A stretch of 64,000 nucleotides of DNA from Caryophanon tenue (GCF_001700315.1 NZ_MASJ01000017.1:1-64000), one strand, 5' to 3'; numbered from the stretch's first letter, positions 27,543 through 37,535 are shown. Program-made: numbers and translations. Notes: generated from the sequence alone by a model not told the origin.

Positions 27543-28196
27543 TTATTGTACCTCCTGCAAGTATGTCGTTAAACCATTTTGGCGTAATTGACAGGCAGGG
27601 CATGTCCCACAACCATCTGCAATAATGCCGTTATAGCATGTTAGCGTTTGTTCGCGAATGAAATCAAAGGCATTTAACGTATCTGCAAGTGCCCATGTTT
27701 GTGCTTTCGTTAGCCACATAAGTGGTGTATGAATGACAACAGGTGCATCAAGTGCAAGCTCTAATGTGACATTCAGTGATTTAATAAATGTATCCCGACA
27801 ATCTGGATAGCCGCTAAAATCTGTTTCACACACACCTGTTACGAGATGCTTTGCGCCGATTTGCTGTGCTAACACGCCAGCAAATGATAAAAATAATAAG
27901 TTACGCCCCGGTACGAATGTGGAAGGGAGCGACTCTTCATCGCCATCTGTAATGGCAATATCATCACGTGTTAGTGCATTTACAGTGAGTTGCCCAAGTA
28001 GCGACATATCTAAAATGTGATGGCGTATGCCAAGCTGTGCTGCGATACGTTTGGCGCAGTCAATTTCAGCCGTATGTCGTTGCCCATAATCAAACGTTAC
28101 CGCTTCAACTTCCCCGAACTGCTCCATTGCCCAGAACAGACATGTTGTACTATCTTGCCCACCGCTAAAGACAATTAATGCTTTTTGTTGTTTCAT
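27543..28196 (-). CDS. queC: 7-cyano-7-deazaguanine (preQ0) synthase QueC
   Basis: A 217-residue ATP-dependent enzyme that turns 7-carboxy-7-deazaguanine and ammonia into preQ0. The PP-loop SGGQDSTT is at residues 11-18. The zinc-binding cysteines are at 187, 196, 199 and 202 (CYNG...CGTCPAC). Second gene of the riboswitch-controlled operon, 13 bases after queF. QueD and QueE, which feed it, are not in this window. Confidence 0.94.
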   Translation of the reverse strand: MKQQKALIVFSGGQDSTTCLFWAMEQFGEVEAVTFDYGQRHTAEIDCAKRIAAQLGIRHHILDMSLLGQLTVNALTRDDIAITDGDEESLPSTFVPGRNLLFLSFAGVLAQQIGAKHLVTGVCETDFSGYPDCRDTFIKSLNVTLELALDAPVVIHTPLMWLTKAQTWALADTLNAFDFIREQTLTCYNGIIADGCGTCPACQLRQNGLTTYLQEVQ

Positions 28197-28209
28197 ATGG
28201 CAGCTCCTC

Positions 28210-28710
28210 CTATCGGTTATCGATTGTTTCAGGATTCATATCATGATTCATTAAACGATAGTGTGCGATTTCCTCGTACTTTGTCCCAGGTCGTCCATAG
28301 TTACACCAAGGGTCAATTGAAATGCCGCCACGTGGTGTGAATTTGCCCCATACTTCGATATAGCGAGGGTTAAGTAGTTTGATTAAGTCATCCATAATGA
28401 TGTTGACGCAGTCTTCGTGGAAATCGCCGTGATTACGGAAGCTAAATAAATATAATTTTAACGATTTGCTTTCCACAATTTGTTCATCCGGCACATAGGA
28501 AATATACATTGTGGCGAAGTCTGGTTGGTTTGTAATTGGACAAAGACTTGTAAATTCAGGGCAGTTGAATTTGACGAAATAATCGCGCCCTGTATGCTTG
28601 TTTGGAACTGCTTCTAATACTTCCGGTGCGTATGAGAAAGCATATTGTACGTTTTGATTTCCGAGTAAGGTTAAATCTTGTAATCCTTCTGTTTGTTTAC
28701 GTGTAGACAT
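28210..28710 (-). CDS. queF: NADPH-dependent preQ0 reductase QueF
   Basis: A 166-residue single-domain (YkvM-type) enzyme that reduces the nitrile of preQ0 to preQ1. The thioimide-forming Cys is at about 57 ([11 protein letters not shown]), with Asp64 as proton donor. The QueF motif [16 protein letters not shown] follows. First gene of the operon; the ribosome binding site AGGGGG lies close to the preQ1 riboswitch terminator. Confidence 0.94.
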   Translation of the reverse strand: MSTRKQTEGLQDLTLLGNQNVQYAFSYAPEVLEAVPNKHTGRDYFVKFNCPEFTSLCPITNQPDFATMYISYVPDEQIVESKSLKLYLFSFRNHGDFHEDCVNIIMDDLIKLLNPRYIEVWGKFTPRGGISIDPWCNYGRPGTKYEEIAHYRLMNHDMNPETIDNR

Positions 28711-28786
28711 AAAAAAATCCCCCTAAAAGTAAATTGGAAACTTTCGGAGGAGAGGGCATTCTATAGAAACAAGCATACATGTATGA

Positions 28787-28817
28787 AAAAAAGCCATGTC
28801 CGTGTATGGACATGGCG
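28787..28817 (-). terminator. riboswitch-controlled intrinsic terminator before queF
   Basis: On the minus strand GCCATGTCC and GGACATGGC form a strong stem followed by seven T. It lies about 15 bases after the preQ1 aptamer and 75 bases before queF. Confidence 0.88.
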
Positions 28818-28829
28818 TAACGTCATGTA

Positions 28830-28872
28830 TCCATAGTTTTTTATAGAGGGTATGCGCTATGAACCTCTCCTG
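28830..28872 (-). ncRNA. preQ1-I riboswitch aptamer
   Basis: On the minus strand the leader reads AGAGGTTC, then ATAGCGCATA, then CCCTCTATAAAAAACTATGG. This matches the B. subtilis preQ1 class I aptamer: the P1 stem AGAGG/CCTCT, the A-rich tail AUAAAAAACUA and the H-type pseudoknot. With the terminator just downstream, preQ1 binding should switch off queF-queC-transporter transcription. Confidence 0.92.
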
Positions 28873-28901
28873 ATTGAAGTTTCAGGTATGTAATGTTGAC
28901 A

Positions 28902-28930
28902 ATCATATAAGTGATTGCATCTTTTGTCAA
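28902..28930 (-). promoter_or_regulatory. sigma-A promoter of the queF operon
   Basis: On the minus strand TTGACA (28925-28930) and TATGAT (28902-28907) are 17 bases apart, about 30 bases upstream of the aptamer. Confidence 0.85.
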
Positions 28931-29189
28931 CATTTTTATTGCTCGACAAGACGGTTGTATCGTCTGTTCATGCTAACGGACACACTTTTCCCTATGGCCA
29001 AGTTCTGCTCATATTTGTACGAATACAATATGGAATAACCGTGACATTGTCGAAAAAGCGCCTTTGTGTATACAGGGCACTTTTTTTATGTAAAAAAACG
29101 GTCGAGTGAGTCTTTTGTATTGAAAATAATCAGACTTATAGGCTGTTATTTAACGGTTGTTATTTTGAGAGGGGTAGTAAAAAAGTTTT
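28931..29189. other. intergenic region with an orphan hairpin
   Basis: A terminator-like structure is at about 29055-29090 (AAAAGCGCC ... GGGCACTTTTTTT), with no evident gene before it. An open frame of about 50 codons precedes it on the plus strand but shows no recognisable protein. The chemoreceptor leader follows, with GAGAGGGG as ribosome binding site. Confidence 0.4.
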
Positions 29190-31148
29190 ATGAAAAAGAA
29201 ATCGATACGTACGAAATTGATAGGGCTATTAGTGGTAGCTTTAACAATAATTATGACTTTTTCATCGGTTATGATTATTAACTTATTTAAAGAAGAAATT
29301 GAAACGATGTTACAAGAAGAAACGGTTGAGAAAGTGGCTTTTTTAAATACGTTTCTTGATAATTATTTAGAAACGCCGATTGCCCTTGTTGAGCATACTG
29401 CTACACATGTTATCGTGCCTGCAAATGAGGAAGAAAAAGCAATACTTCACACGCAATTGCAAGCAAAGGCAGAAGGCATTCAAGGGGTTTTAGGCTTGCA
29501 CGTTGCGTATGATGGCGACCCACTGCTCTATTCATCAGAAGCATTAACGCTTGCATCAGACTATGATGCGAATACACGTGAGTGGTATATTGAAGCGAAA
29601 GAAAACCCGACAGAAATTCTTGTAACAGACCCATATGTTGATGCAATTACTGGTAAATTAATTGTCGGTGTTTCAAAAATGATGTCAAACGGTCAAGGGG
29701 TTGTGACACTTGATTTAGATTTGGCCTTTTTAGAAAATATTGCGTCTACTATTATCGTTGGCGATACGGGTTATACATTTGTATTCGATCAAAATGGGAA
29801 AGTTTTATATCATCCTAATTTTGAGCAAGGTGAACTCGTAACGGATGTTCCATTTTATGAAGCCTTTATGGAAACAAATTATTTAGAAACAGAAGATGAA
29901 GGTACACATATTTATATTAATCGCTTCTTTAACGAGACGATGAATTGGCAAATTGGCTCGATTTATACAGAAAGTGATATAGACAGTGCCTATAAGGATT
30001 CGGTTAGCTCGATTGTAGCGATTAATACCATTTGTATTGTAGTTTTATTAATGATCTTCTTCGTGATTGTGACACGTATTATTCGCCCATTAAAACAAGT
30101 AATGGCACACGCACAAGATGTAGCACAAGGAGATTTAACAAAGCAAGTAATGATTCAAACGACTGATGAAATTGGACAATTAAGCGCTAGCTTTAACGGA
30201 ATGACGACGAGCTTACAAACGATGGTGCGTTCAGTCGATGAAACGTCAACACGATTGCATCACTTTACAACGGATGTATCGAGTAGTGTCGAAGAAAACG
30301 TACAATCGATTCACCAAGTTGTGGGACATATTCAAGCAGTTTCAGAACAGTCAAAAGACCAACTTGTCGCTACGCAAGATGTACAACACATCGTACAGCA
30401 TATGGGGCAGCAAGTAGACCAAATTGCGCAAAATGTGAATGAAGTGCGTACAGCTTCAGCAAAAGCTGAACAAGAAACCTTATCAGGGGTCGAGATGGTA
30501 ACAGCTGTGCGCCAGCAAATGCAACAAATTGCTACATATGCACAAGAAACAGCTATCAACTTTAATGAACTCATTACAGTAGCAAATCATATTCAGTCAT
30601 TTAGTGAAGGCATTAGTGGCATTGCAGCACAAACGAATTTACTCGCGTTAAATGCCTCGATTGAAGCGGCTCGTGCTGGTGAGCATGGCAAAAGTTTTGC
30701 GGTTGTTGCAGAGGAAGTACGGAAGCTAGCAGAACAAACGAATACATCTGCAAGTGAAATTCAAACATTGGTTGCCACGATTCAAAAAACAGGTGCTGTA
30801 GCCAATGATTCTATGAAAGAAAGTGGCGACGCTGTGCAAGATGGCTTAGAAAAAATTGCTGATGCACATGAGCGATTTATCGTCATTCAACATGTGATGC
30901 TGACATTAGCAACGAGAGTAAACGAAGCGGAGACGATGCTCGCACAGTTAAATGATAGTAAAGAAACGGCAATTGAAGCAGTTTCGCATATTACGGAAAC
31001 AACAAAAGAGGTTAGCCAAAATATTGAGCATGTTGCAGCGACAACGGAGGAACAAAATATGTCAATGGAGCAAATGGCGATTGCTGCAGAGCAATTAGCA
31101 CAACAAGCACAACAATTGCAAGCGCTAATCCGACGTTTTACCGTTTAG
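29190..31148 (+). CDS. methyl-accepting chemotaxis protein with dCACHE sensor
   Basis: A 652-residue transmembrane chemoreceptor. TM1 is at about 8-30; a double-Cache outer domain covers about 35-275 ([20 protein letters not shown], then [15 protein letters not shown]), typical of receptors for amino acids and other small ligands. TM2 is at about 277-298, then HAMP, then the signalling coiled coil with [20 protein letters not shown]. It differs from the usual tip by Ser replacing Gly in GKGFAVV. Paralogous to the gene at 43189. Confidence 0.9.
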   Translation: MKKKSIRTKLIGLLVVALTIIMTFSSVMIINLFKEEIETMLQEETVEKVAFLNTFLDNYLETPIALVEHTATHVIVPANEEEKAILHTQLQAKAEGIQGVLGLHVAYDGDPLLYSSEALTLASDYDANTREWYIEAKENPTEILVTDPYVDAITGKLIVGVSKMMSNGQGVVTLDLDLAFLENIASTIIVGDTGYTFVFDQNGKVLYHPNFEQGELVTDVPFYEAFMETNYLETEDEGTHIYINRFFNETMNWQIGSIYTESDIDSAYKDSVSSIVAINTICIVVLLMIFFVIVTRIIRPLKQVMAHAQDVAQGDLTKQVMIQTTDEIGQLSASFNGMTTSLQTMVRSVDETSTRLHHFTTDVSSSVEENVQSIHQVVGHIQAVSEQSKDQLVATQDVQHIVQHMGQQVDQIAQNVNEVRTASAKAEQETLSGVEMVTAVRQQMQQIATYAQETAINFNELITVANHIQSFSEGISGIAAQTNLLALNASIEAARAGEHGKSFAVVAEEVRKLAEQTNTSASEIQTLVATIQKTGAVANDSMKESGDAVQDGLEKIADAHERFIVIQHVMLTLATRVNEAETMLAQLNDSKETAIEAVSHITETTKEVSQNIEHVAATTEEQNMSMEQMAIAAEQLAQQAQQLQALIRRFTV

Positions 31149-31164
31149 CGGAATTGGTATCAAC

Positions 31165-31203
31165 AACGTACAAGCTGGCAATTACAAGCTTGTACGTTTT
31201 TAT
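31165..31203 (+). terminator. terminator after the dCACHE chemoreceptor
   Basis: AACGTACAAGCT pairs perfectly with AGCTTGTACGTT, followed by TTT. Confidence 0.85.
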
Positions 31204-31303
31204 GTTTGGGAAATGTTCTAGCATTTCGCGAAACTTGTGTCGTTAATTTATACACAGTTTATATAACCTTGATAAAGTAGCCAACGAGGAGGAATGACAA
31301 TTT

Positions 31304-33403
31304 ATGAATAAATTTTTAAACCCGATTACCGATTGGGTATCCACAAAGCGCGGTATGTGGATTACGATTATTGCGTGGCTTGTATTAATGATCGGTTTAA
31401 GTGCAGGGCCGATGTTAAGCGAGTTTAAAGTAACGAACTTCCAATCACTTCCGCATGATGCACAGTCGATTATTGCGCAAGAAAAAGTAGATGAATATTT
31501 CCCGAATGATCAAGGAACACCAGGGATTTTAGTCTTTACAAATGAAGATGGCGCGATTAATGTCGACGAAGTAAAAACGATTTTAGCTGCTATTGATGCA
31601 GCGGATGTAGAAGGTGTCGATGAAATTGTCGACCTTGAAAGTTTACCACCACAAGCGGTAGACACTTTTAAATCAGAAGACGGGACAACAATGATTGTGC
31701 CAATGGTGCTTGAAGCGGATTTAGGTAGCGGTGTATATGCGGATATAAACGATGAAATTACAAAAATCGGGAATGATACAGCAGCTACATTAGCAAGCAC
31801 ACAGTTTTACATTACAGGGCCAGCGGGAATTGCCGGCGATACAACAAAATTATTTGAACAAGCAGACTTTACCTTACTGTTAGCAACAATCGTTATTATT
31901 TTAGTGTTATTAATTGTGATTTATCGTTCACCATTACTTGCATTTATTCCATTATTAGCAACGATTATTGTATATCAAGTAGCAAACCAGTCTGTCGCAC
32001 TATTAGGACTTGCCGGGTTAGAAATTAATAACTCGACGACATCGATTATGAGTATTTTATTATTCGCAGCAGTAATTGACTACTCACTATTTGTATTCTC
32101 ACGTTATCGTGAAGAATTAAATCGTTATGAAAGTAAGTACGAAGCGATGAAATATGCGATGCGCGCAACAGGCGAGCCAGTATTCTTCGCAGGTGGTACG
32201 GTATTTGCAGCGATGCTTGTATTATTCTTTGCAGATTTCCGTGATTATCAAAACTTTGCACCGGTATTTGGGACGGCTATCTTTGTCATTATGATTGCAT
32301 CTGTCACATTAGTACCTGCATTATTTACATTATTTGGACGCAAAGCATTCTGGCCAAAAGTGCCAAAATACGGTCAAGAAGTAGAAGTAAAACATGGTAT
32401 TTGGGCACCAATTGCAAAATTTGTTGTTAACCGTCCAGGCGTTAGTGGTGGTGTTGTCGCAATTTTAATGGCCATTATGTCGCTAAACGTTTTTAACTTA
32501 GAGTTTGAATTTGATACAGTAAAAGCATTCCCAGAAGATTTACCATCACGTGTTGGGTATGAAATTGTTGAGTCAAAATTTGACAAAGGCGAACTTGCAC
32601 CGACAACATTATTAGTCGAAGCAGATGATAAAGTAGACCAAACACAAATAGATGCCTTAACAAGCTTATTATCAGCAGAAGAAGGCATTGCAAGCGCACG
32701 TTTCCAAGGGGTAACGGATGATATGCAAAAGCTTAAATATAGCTTAGCGTTAAATATGAATCCATATTCACCAGAAGCTATTGAGTATGTTGAAACATTA
32801 CGTACAATAGTAGATGAGCTAGTAGGTGAAGTAAATATTGCTGGAGATACCCACCTAGCAGGAATTACAGCGAAGCTTGTCGATGAGCGTGATGTGAACA
32901 ATAGCGACATTATTAAAATTGTCATTTTAGAAACAATTTTAATTTTAGTGTTACTATTCTTCTTAACACGTTCATGGAAAATGCCATTATACATGATGGC
33001 AACGATTTTAGTGTCATATGTAGCAGCACTAGGATTTGGTTTATTCTTAGTTGATGTATTATTTGGCTATGAAGCGGTAAGTACACGTGTGCCAGTGTAT
33101 GCATTTATTTTCTTAGTAGCGTTAGGTATCGACTACAACATCATTTTAGTATCTCGCTTCTTAGAAGAACGCAAAACGCATAAAGTGAAAGATGCACTTG
33201 AAATTGCGATTCGCAATACGGGTGGCGTAATTTCATCTGCGGGTATTATTTTAGCCGCAACATTTGCTGCCTTAACAACGATGCCAATTGCTGATTTATT
33301 CGTATTTGGCTTTATGGTTGCCATTGGTATTTTAATGGATACATTCCTTGTACGAGGCATGCTATTACCAGCGTTAATTTTATTGTTTGAAAAAGATAAA
33401 TAA
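31304..33403 (+). CDS. MMPL/RND-family membrane exporter
   Basis: A 699-residue RND-superfamily protein of MMPL type (YdfJ/YdgH-like), with about twelve membrane segments in two repeats of one plus five. The outer loop of the first half runs about 40-180 (FQSLPHDAQSIIAQEKVDEY), and the second about 395-540. Polar residues in membrane segments for proton relay are suggested by AAVIDYSLFVFSRYREEL and ALGIDYNIILVSRFLEER, the paired GxxxDY/IDY motif of MMPL proteins. Likely exports lipids, antibiotics or other hydrophobic compounds. No regulator is adjacent. Followed seven bases later by a reversed long repeat. Confidence 0.87.
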   Translation: MNKFLNPITDWVSTKRGMWITIIAWLVLMIGLSAGPMLSEFKVTNFQSLPHDAQSIIAQEKVDEYFPNDQGTPGILVFTNEDGAINVDEVKTILAAIDAADVEGVDEIVDLESLPPQAVDTFKSEDGTTMIVPMVLEADLGSGVYADINDEITKIGNDTAATLASTQFYITGPAGIAGDTTKLFEQADFTLLLATIVIILVLLIVIYRSPLLAFIPLLATIIVYQVANQSVALLGLAGLEINNSTTSIMSILLFAAVIDYSLFVFSRYREELNRYESKYEAMKYAMRATGEPVFFAGGTVFAAMLVLFFADFRDYQNFAPVFGTAIFVIMIASVTLVPALFTLFGRKAFWPKVPKYGQEVEVKHGIWAPIAKFVVNRPGVSGGVVAILMAIMSLNVFNLEFEFDTVKAFPEDLPSRVGYEIVESKFDKGELAPTTLLVEADDKVDQTQIDALTSLLSAEEGIASARFQGVTDDMQKLKYSLALNMNPYSPEAIEYVETLRTIVDELVGEVNIAGDTHLAGITAKLVDERDVNNSDIIKIVILETILILVLLFFLTRSWKMPLYMMATILVSYVAALGFGLFLVDVLFGYEAVSTRVPVYAFIFLVALGIDYNIILVSRFLEERKTHKVKDALEIAIRNTGGVISSAGIILAATFAALTTMPIADLFVFGFMVAIGILMDTFLVRGMLLPALILLFEKDK

Positions 33404-33409
33404 TCGTGT

Positions 33410-33712
33410 AAAAGAGCATAGGACAGAACCCTATTTTTGATGAAAATGAGTGTATTAAAATGATCAAAATATGCAGGTACGTCCCGATACAAGCGGCGAC
33501 TTCAGCAGGAAAAGCATGAGGTTGAGACTTTTAAGAGGAACATCTGCCAAGAACGCCACATCGTGTGGCAAGGCAGATGTGACAAACTTCGTGTTTACCC
33601 CAAGCCATGCCTGCGAAACGCGTCCGCTATGTGGAGTAGCACCAAAAGCAGAAACATATCCTTCAGCCGTTATCGTTGCTGAAGGATATTTCTTTTGTCC
33701 CAGTCTCTTTTT
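33410..33712 (-). repeat. long copy of the dispersed intergenic repeat, inverted orientation
   Basis: Read on the minus strand it begins AGAGACTGGGACAAAAGAAA and ends GGGTTCTGTCCTATGCTCTT. It is nearly identical over most of its length to the copy at 16831-17161, including hairpin 1 (CCTTCAGC...GCTGAAGG) and hairpin 2 with the stem ACATCTGCC/GGCAGATGT. It lacks about 30 bases between the AGTCTCAA and TTTTCCTGC segments. A plus-strand frame (33480-33743) shared with the other copy differs mostly at amino-acid-changing positions and is probably not a gene. Confidence 0.85.
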
Positions 33713-33773
33713 ATATTCCCATGTACATTATTTTGGTATATAATTGGTAAAATAAAAGGAAGAAGGTGGATTT

Positions 33774-34583
33774 GTGGAGGTAAATTGGAAGATAATTAAT
33801 GCAATATTGGTTATTTTACTAATTACTGTAGTTATTGGTGGGAAAGTGGTCGAAAAAAATCGTGCAGAAGACAATGCGATATTGTTTGAACAACGTGCAG
33901 CTATTGCAGTAAAGCAACCGGTATCGATTTACGATGCATTACAACAAGGTGATTTCCACGGCATTACATTAATCGGAGATAATGCAACGACAGGTATGAA
34001 TAAAACAAGCATGAACGAAAATATGCAAGTTTATGCGAACGGAGATGAAGTACATTATGAACCTGTTCATGATAGTGCTACTTGGGCAAATGCATTTCGA
34101 GCGTTTACTGAGCAACAATTTCCGCAAATGACATTTACGAATGCTGCTATTACGAACAAATCTGCAGTATGGTTTAACGAACAAAAAGAATACATTCAAA
34201 TTGGTGAAAACGAGCTCGTATTTGTGATGCTTGGAACAAATGATCGCTGGGCAACGGAAAGCATTGAGCAGTATGAGCAACATTATACAGAGTTTTTACA
34301 ACATGTAAATGCACAAGCGAAGGACATGGTCGTTATCATTTCGCCACCAGCGATGACAGATGAGTTAGAGATGATGAACTTTGGAATGGATGAAGTAGCA
34401 CAAGTGACGCAACAAATTTGCGACAAGCAGCAGTACACATGTATTTCGTTTTACGATGCTATTGAGCAGGCAACTACACAAAGTACGCCATTACAAACGT
34501 TTGTACAAACAGATGGTCCACATTTTACGGACAAAGGACATACAGTTGTGTGGCAGTATTTCCAACAACAAATATTACAATAA
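33774..34583 (+). CDS. membrane-anchored SGNH/GDSL-like protein with altered nucleophile
   Basis: A 269-residue protein with an N-terminal anchor (about 6-24, IINAILVILLITVVIGGKV) and an outer SGNH-fold domain. Block I reads LIGDNATTG, so the GDS nucleophile Ser is Asn70. Block III is GTND (154-157) and block V is DGPHFTDKGH (Asp247, His250), both intact. Without the serine, normal esterase chemistry is not expected, so it may bind rather than hydrolyse. The start is a GTG at 33774 behind AGAAGGTGG. It has its own terminator. Confidence 0.65.
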   Translation: MEVNWKIINAILVILLITVVIGGKVVEKNRAEDNAILFEQRAAIAVKQPVSIYDALQQGDFHGITLIGDNATTGMNKTSMNENMQVYANGDEVHYEPVHDSATWANAFRAFTEQQFPQMTFTNAAITNKSAVWFNEQKEYIQIGENELVFVMLGTNDRWATESIEQYEQHYTEFLQHVNAQAKDMVVIISPPAMTDELEMMNFGMDEVAQVTQQICDKQQYTCISFYDAIEQATTQSTPLQTFVQTDGPHFTDKGHTVVWQYFQQQILQ

Positions 34584-34591
34584 CGATGTAT

Positions 34592-34633
34592 AAAAAGATG
34601 TGCTGAGCGTTGGTTCTTAGCACATCTTTTTCT
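34592..34633 (+). terminator. terminator after the SGNH-like gene
   Basis: AAAAAGATGTGCT pairs with AGCACATCTTTTT across a 14-base loop. Confidence 0.8.
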
Positions 34634-34707
34634 ATGTAAGCAAAAGTTTATACTAACGTTATGTAAAGTGTTTATAATAACGACATGAAATGATAATTGA
34701 GGTGAAC

Positions 34708-35379
34708 ATGTTGCGAATTTTAGTAGTCGATGACGATGCAGATATTTTACAACTGTTGTCGATTCATTTAAAGAAAGAAGGCTATGATGTGCTACAGGCA
34801 ACGAATGCCCATGAAGCATTACAATTACTTGAGCATGAAGTCGTCGATGTAGCGGTAGTAGATGTCATGATGCCAGGAATGGATGGCTTTGAACTAACGA
34901 AGATTTTGACACAAGATTTAGAAATCGCGGTCATTTTGTTAACAGCAAAAGGACAGCTGCATGATAAAGAATGTGGGTTTTTAGCAGGCTCAGAAGATTA
35001 TATGGTGAAGCCATTTGAGCCAAAGGAGTTATTGTTCCGCATTGCAGTTATTGCTAGACGTTTAAAAAAAGCGCATCAGCAAAAAATTAGCTGTGGCAAT
35101 GTATGTCTTCAACGTGCACATTATGAAGTCACCATTGCACAAAAGACCGTTATTTTTCCGATGAAGGAATTTGAACTATTAGCGTTATTAGCCGCGCGTG
35201 AAGGGACGATTACATCACGCGCATTATTGTTAGAGGAGATTTGGGGCGAGGATATTGCCTCAGAACTAACATTAAATACACATATTAATCGTGTGCGCGA
35301 GCGCTTAAAAAAATACGGGGCAAATGTTGAAATCATAACGATACGTGGCATTGGTTATAAACTTGAGGTGTGTGTATGA
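34708..35379 (+). CDS. OmpR-family response regulator
   Basis: A 223-residue two-component regulator. The receiver domain is at about 1-115, with the acidic DDD cluster at 8-10, the phosphorylated Asp52 in VVDVMMPGMDG, the switch Thr in LLTAKGQ and Lys in VKPFEPKE. The winged-helix DNA-binding domain is at about 125-223 (NTHINRVRERLKKY, GIGYKLEV). I start at the ATG at 34708, seven codons inside the open frame, where GAGGTGA gives the ribosome binding site. It overlaps the kinase gene by four bases. Target genes are unknown. Confidence 0.9.
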   Translation: MLRILVVDDDADILQLLSIHLKKEGYDVLQATNAHEALQLLEHEVVDVAVVDVMMPGMDGFELTKILTQDLEIAVILLTAKGQLHDKECGFLAGSEDYMVKPFEPKELLFRIAVIARRLKKAHQQKISCGNVCLQRAHYEVTIAQKTVIFPMKEFELLALLAAREGTITSRALLLEEIWGEDIASELTLNTHINRVRERLKKYGANVEIITIRGIGYKLEVCV

Positions 35380-36764
35380 ACACATTGTATCGTAAGTTAA
35401 GCATTGCGACAGTGATGATTTTAGTGGCGAGTACGGTTGTTGGTTTTATTATTGCTAATGTCGTTTACTACGGTAGTACAAAAGGAAAAGTGGATGCGCA
35501 AAGTGCTGAAGTTGCCGAAGAAATTGCAACAACATTAGCACAATATGAAGAAACTGCCTATGGCAAACAGTATTTACAGTCAGTTGGTGAAATGGGCTAT
35601 CAAATACAACTGATGAAAGGGCAAGAGATTTTATCGTTTGGGAAACCTTTTACACAGCAGCAAGTATCCGAAAAAGCCCTACAGCAAGTCGAAAATGGCG
35701 AAGTTTATCATGGCATTGAAGAGTTTGATGGCAAATACTTTTTAATGGCGCATTTTTCGAATGATGTGCAAAATACAATTGGTATACCGGTGCGCTATAA
35801 CGGAGAAACATATGCGATGTTTGTACGCCAAGATAATAATGTATTGTTTTCTGATATGCATATGATGCTTTGGAGTTTTTTAGTCGGCATTGTCTTTGTC
35901 AGTTTGCTAGGTGTATTTTTAATGACGCGTAAATTATTAAAGCCTATTTTACAGTTGACGGAGGCGACAAAAGCGGTTACAAAAGCGAACTATAATTACC
36001 CAATTCACATTTCACGAAATGATGAAATCGGGGAATTGGCTACAAGTTTTCAACTCATGCAGCAGCAACTGGCACATAATATTGAAGCGCGTAATGCCTT
36101 TATTTCAAATGTGAGTCATGATTTTCAGTCACCACTGATGAATATTCAAGGATATGCATCTTTACTACAAACAGAGACGACAATAGATGGCGCTGAATAT
36201 GCGGCCATTATTGAACAAGAAGCAAAGCGGCTATCGATATTAACGAAGCAATTGTTATTATTAACGTCGTTAGAGCAGGCGAATCGTCCGGTTCAACGTG
36301 TAGAAGTGGCACTGCATACACAACTGCGTACAATTATTCGGAATCATTTATGGCGAGCGGATGAAAAAAATATTGAGTTGTCCTATGAATTAGAGGAAGT
36401 GTGTGTCAATGGTGATGAAGAACTGCTCTACATTGTATTTGACAATATTTTAGATAATGCACTTAAATATACACAATCAGGTGGAGATGTCACGGTACGT
36501 GCATATAAAAAGGATGGGTATGCTTACGTAGAGGTGGAGGACACAGGCATCGGGTTAACAGCTGAACAACAGTCACAAGTATTTGAGCGGTTTTATCGTG
36601 TAGATGTCGCGCGAAAAAAAGGCGGTACAGGGCTTGGATTAGCGATTGCAAAAGAAATTGTGCAACAGCATGAAGGTACTATTATGATCGTTAGTACTTT
36701 TGGACACGGCACGACGTTTCAAACGCAATTGCCAGCAAATGAAAAAATATCGTCCTCTATGTAA
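35376..36764 (+). CDS. membrane sensor histidine kinase
   Basis: A 462-residue kinase partnered with the preceding response regulator (ATGA overlap). TM1 is at about 12-33 (VMILVASTVVGFIIANVVYY), an outer sensor domain lies at about 34-165, TM2 at about 166-190, then HAMP. The phosphorylated His is at about 248 in SNVSHDFQSPL. The catalytic domain has FDNILDNALKYT, VEDTGIGL and GGTGLGLAIAKEI. The outer domain is short and without a recognised fold; the signal is unknown. Confidence 0.9.
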   Translation: MNTLYRKLSIATVMILVASTVVGFIIANVVYYGSTKGKVDAQSAEVAEEIATTLAQYEETAYGKQYLQSVGEMGYQIQLMKGQEILSFGKPFTQQQVSEKALQQVENGEVYHGIEEFDGKYFLMAHFSNDVQNTIGIPVRYNGETYAMFVRQDNNVLFSDMHMMLWSFLVGIVFVSLLGVFLMTRKLLKPILQLTEATKAVTKANYNYPIHISRNDEIGELATSFQLMQQQLAHNIEARNAFISNVSHDFQSPLMNIQGYASLLQTETTIDGAEYAAIIEQEAKRLSILTKQLLLLTSLEQANRPVQRVEVALHTQLRTIIRNHLWRADEKNIELSYELEEVCVNGDEELLYIVFDNILDNALKYTQSGGDVTVRAYKKDGYAYVEVEDTGIGLTAEQQSQVFERFYRVDVARKKGGTGLGLAIAKEIVQQHEGTIMIVSTFGHGTTFQTQLPANEKISSSM

Positions 36765-36807
36765 ACACGTAGTAGGCATACAAGGCACACATATTTAGAA
36801 AAATAAG

Positions 36808-36852
36808 CATCCCTCAAACATTAGGAAAAATTTCACCGTTTGGGGGATTTAT
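36808..36852. terminator. terminator between the kinase and the unknown leftward gene
   Basis: ATCCCTCAAAC pairs with GTTTGGGGGAT across an 18-base loop, followed by TTTAT. Confidence 0.65.
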
Positions 36853-36902
36853 CATGGCTGAAAAGGTTTTTATAGCGACTTCATGAACGATAATATGTCA
36901 CG

Positions 36903-37535
36903 TTAATTGGATTCATGCTCTATTAAAATAGGGTTTACATGTTGTAATTTCATGTAATAGAGCCGTGCTTTTTTCGTTGCGTTGTAAATGGTGTAATAAA
37001 ATAATTTACGAATATGCAAGTTACTATGTAATAGCTGAGAAATATGGCGCCGGAATTCAAATAGTTGGTACATTTCAGCAGATTGTAGATCGCTATTTGT
37101 TAACGTATAAAAATGTTGGAGTTCTTTTAGTTGACAATCGTTCAATTTAAGATGCTCCGGTAATAGTGAATGGATCAATTCCACAATTTCATTTGATAAA
37201 AAATAAGCGAGTATAAATGCCGCATGACGATTCGAATAACGCGTTACGAATTCTTGAATTAATGAATGTTTCACCACTTGTTGATGAATGTCAATCGACA
37301 ACCCGTGCATCATTAAAATATCAACTTTCGCAATACGAAGCTCGTCACTTTCAATCAGTTGAATCCAATAATTAAAAATAGAGGCGAGGAAATCTTCTGG
37401 AGCGTGGGAAAATACAGTAGAGGGAGGTAATTCATCTAAATAGAGATTAACCAACGCATTAAATTCGTCCAGTAGTTGTGGCGAATGCGTGTAAAGACTA
37501 TATTCTTCAGAAATTTTTGGATAAATTCGAGTCAT
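36903..37535 (-). CDS. uncharacterised all-helical protein
   Basis: A 210-residue soluble protein with no recognised family. It is predicted to be helical and rich in His, Leu and Tyr (HAAFILAYFLSNEIVELIHS, LLHSNLHIRKLFYYTIY). A faint likeness of RIAKVDILMMHGLSIDI to the RIAKVH helix of protoglobin-like sensors is not enough for a call. Start strongly supported by AAAAGGAGGAGAC. Monocistronic and convergent with the two-component genes. Confidence 0.6.
   Translation of the reverse strand: MTRIYPKISEEYSLYTHSPQLLDEFNALVNLYLDELPPSTVFSHAPEDFLASIFNYWIQLIESDELRIAKVDILMMHGLSIDIHQQVVKHSLIQEFVTRYSNRHAAFILAYFLSNEIVELIHSLLPEHLKLNDCQLKELQHFYTLTNSDLQSAEMYQLFEFRRHISQLLHSNLHIRKLFYYTIYNATKKARLYYMKLQHVNPILIEHESN

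Noticed and set aside
28915-29109. 64-codon plus-strand frame before the chemoreceptor
   Set aside because: It overlaps the queF promoter, has no ribosome binding site or recognisable protein, and runs through a terminator-like hairpin.
37019-37250. Protoglobin-like heme sensor in the protein at 36903
   Set aside because: Only one short helix (RIAKVD) is similar; the proximal His context and the rest of the fold cannot be matched.
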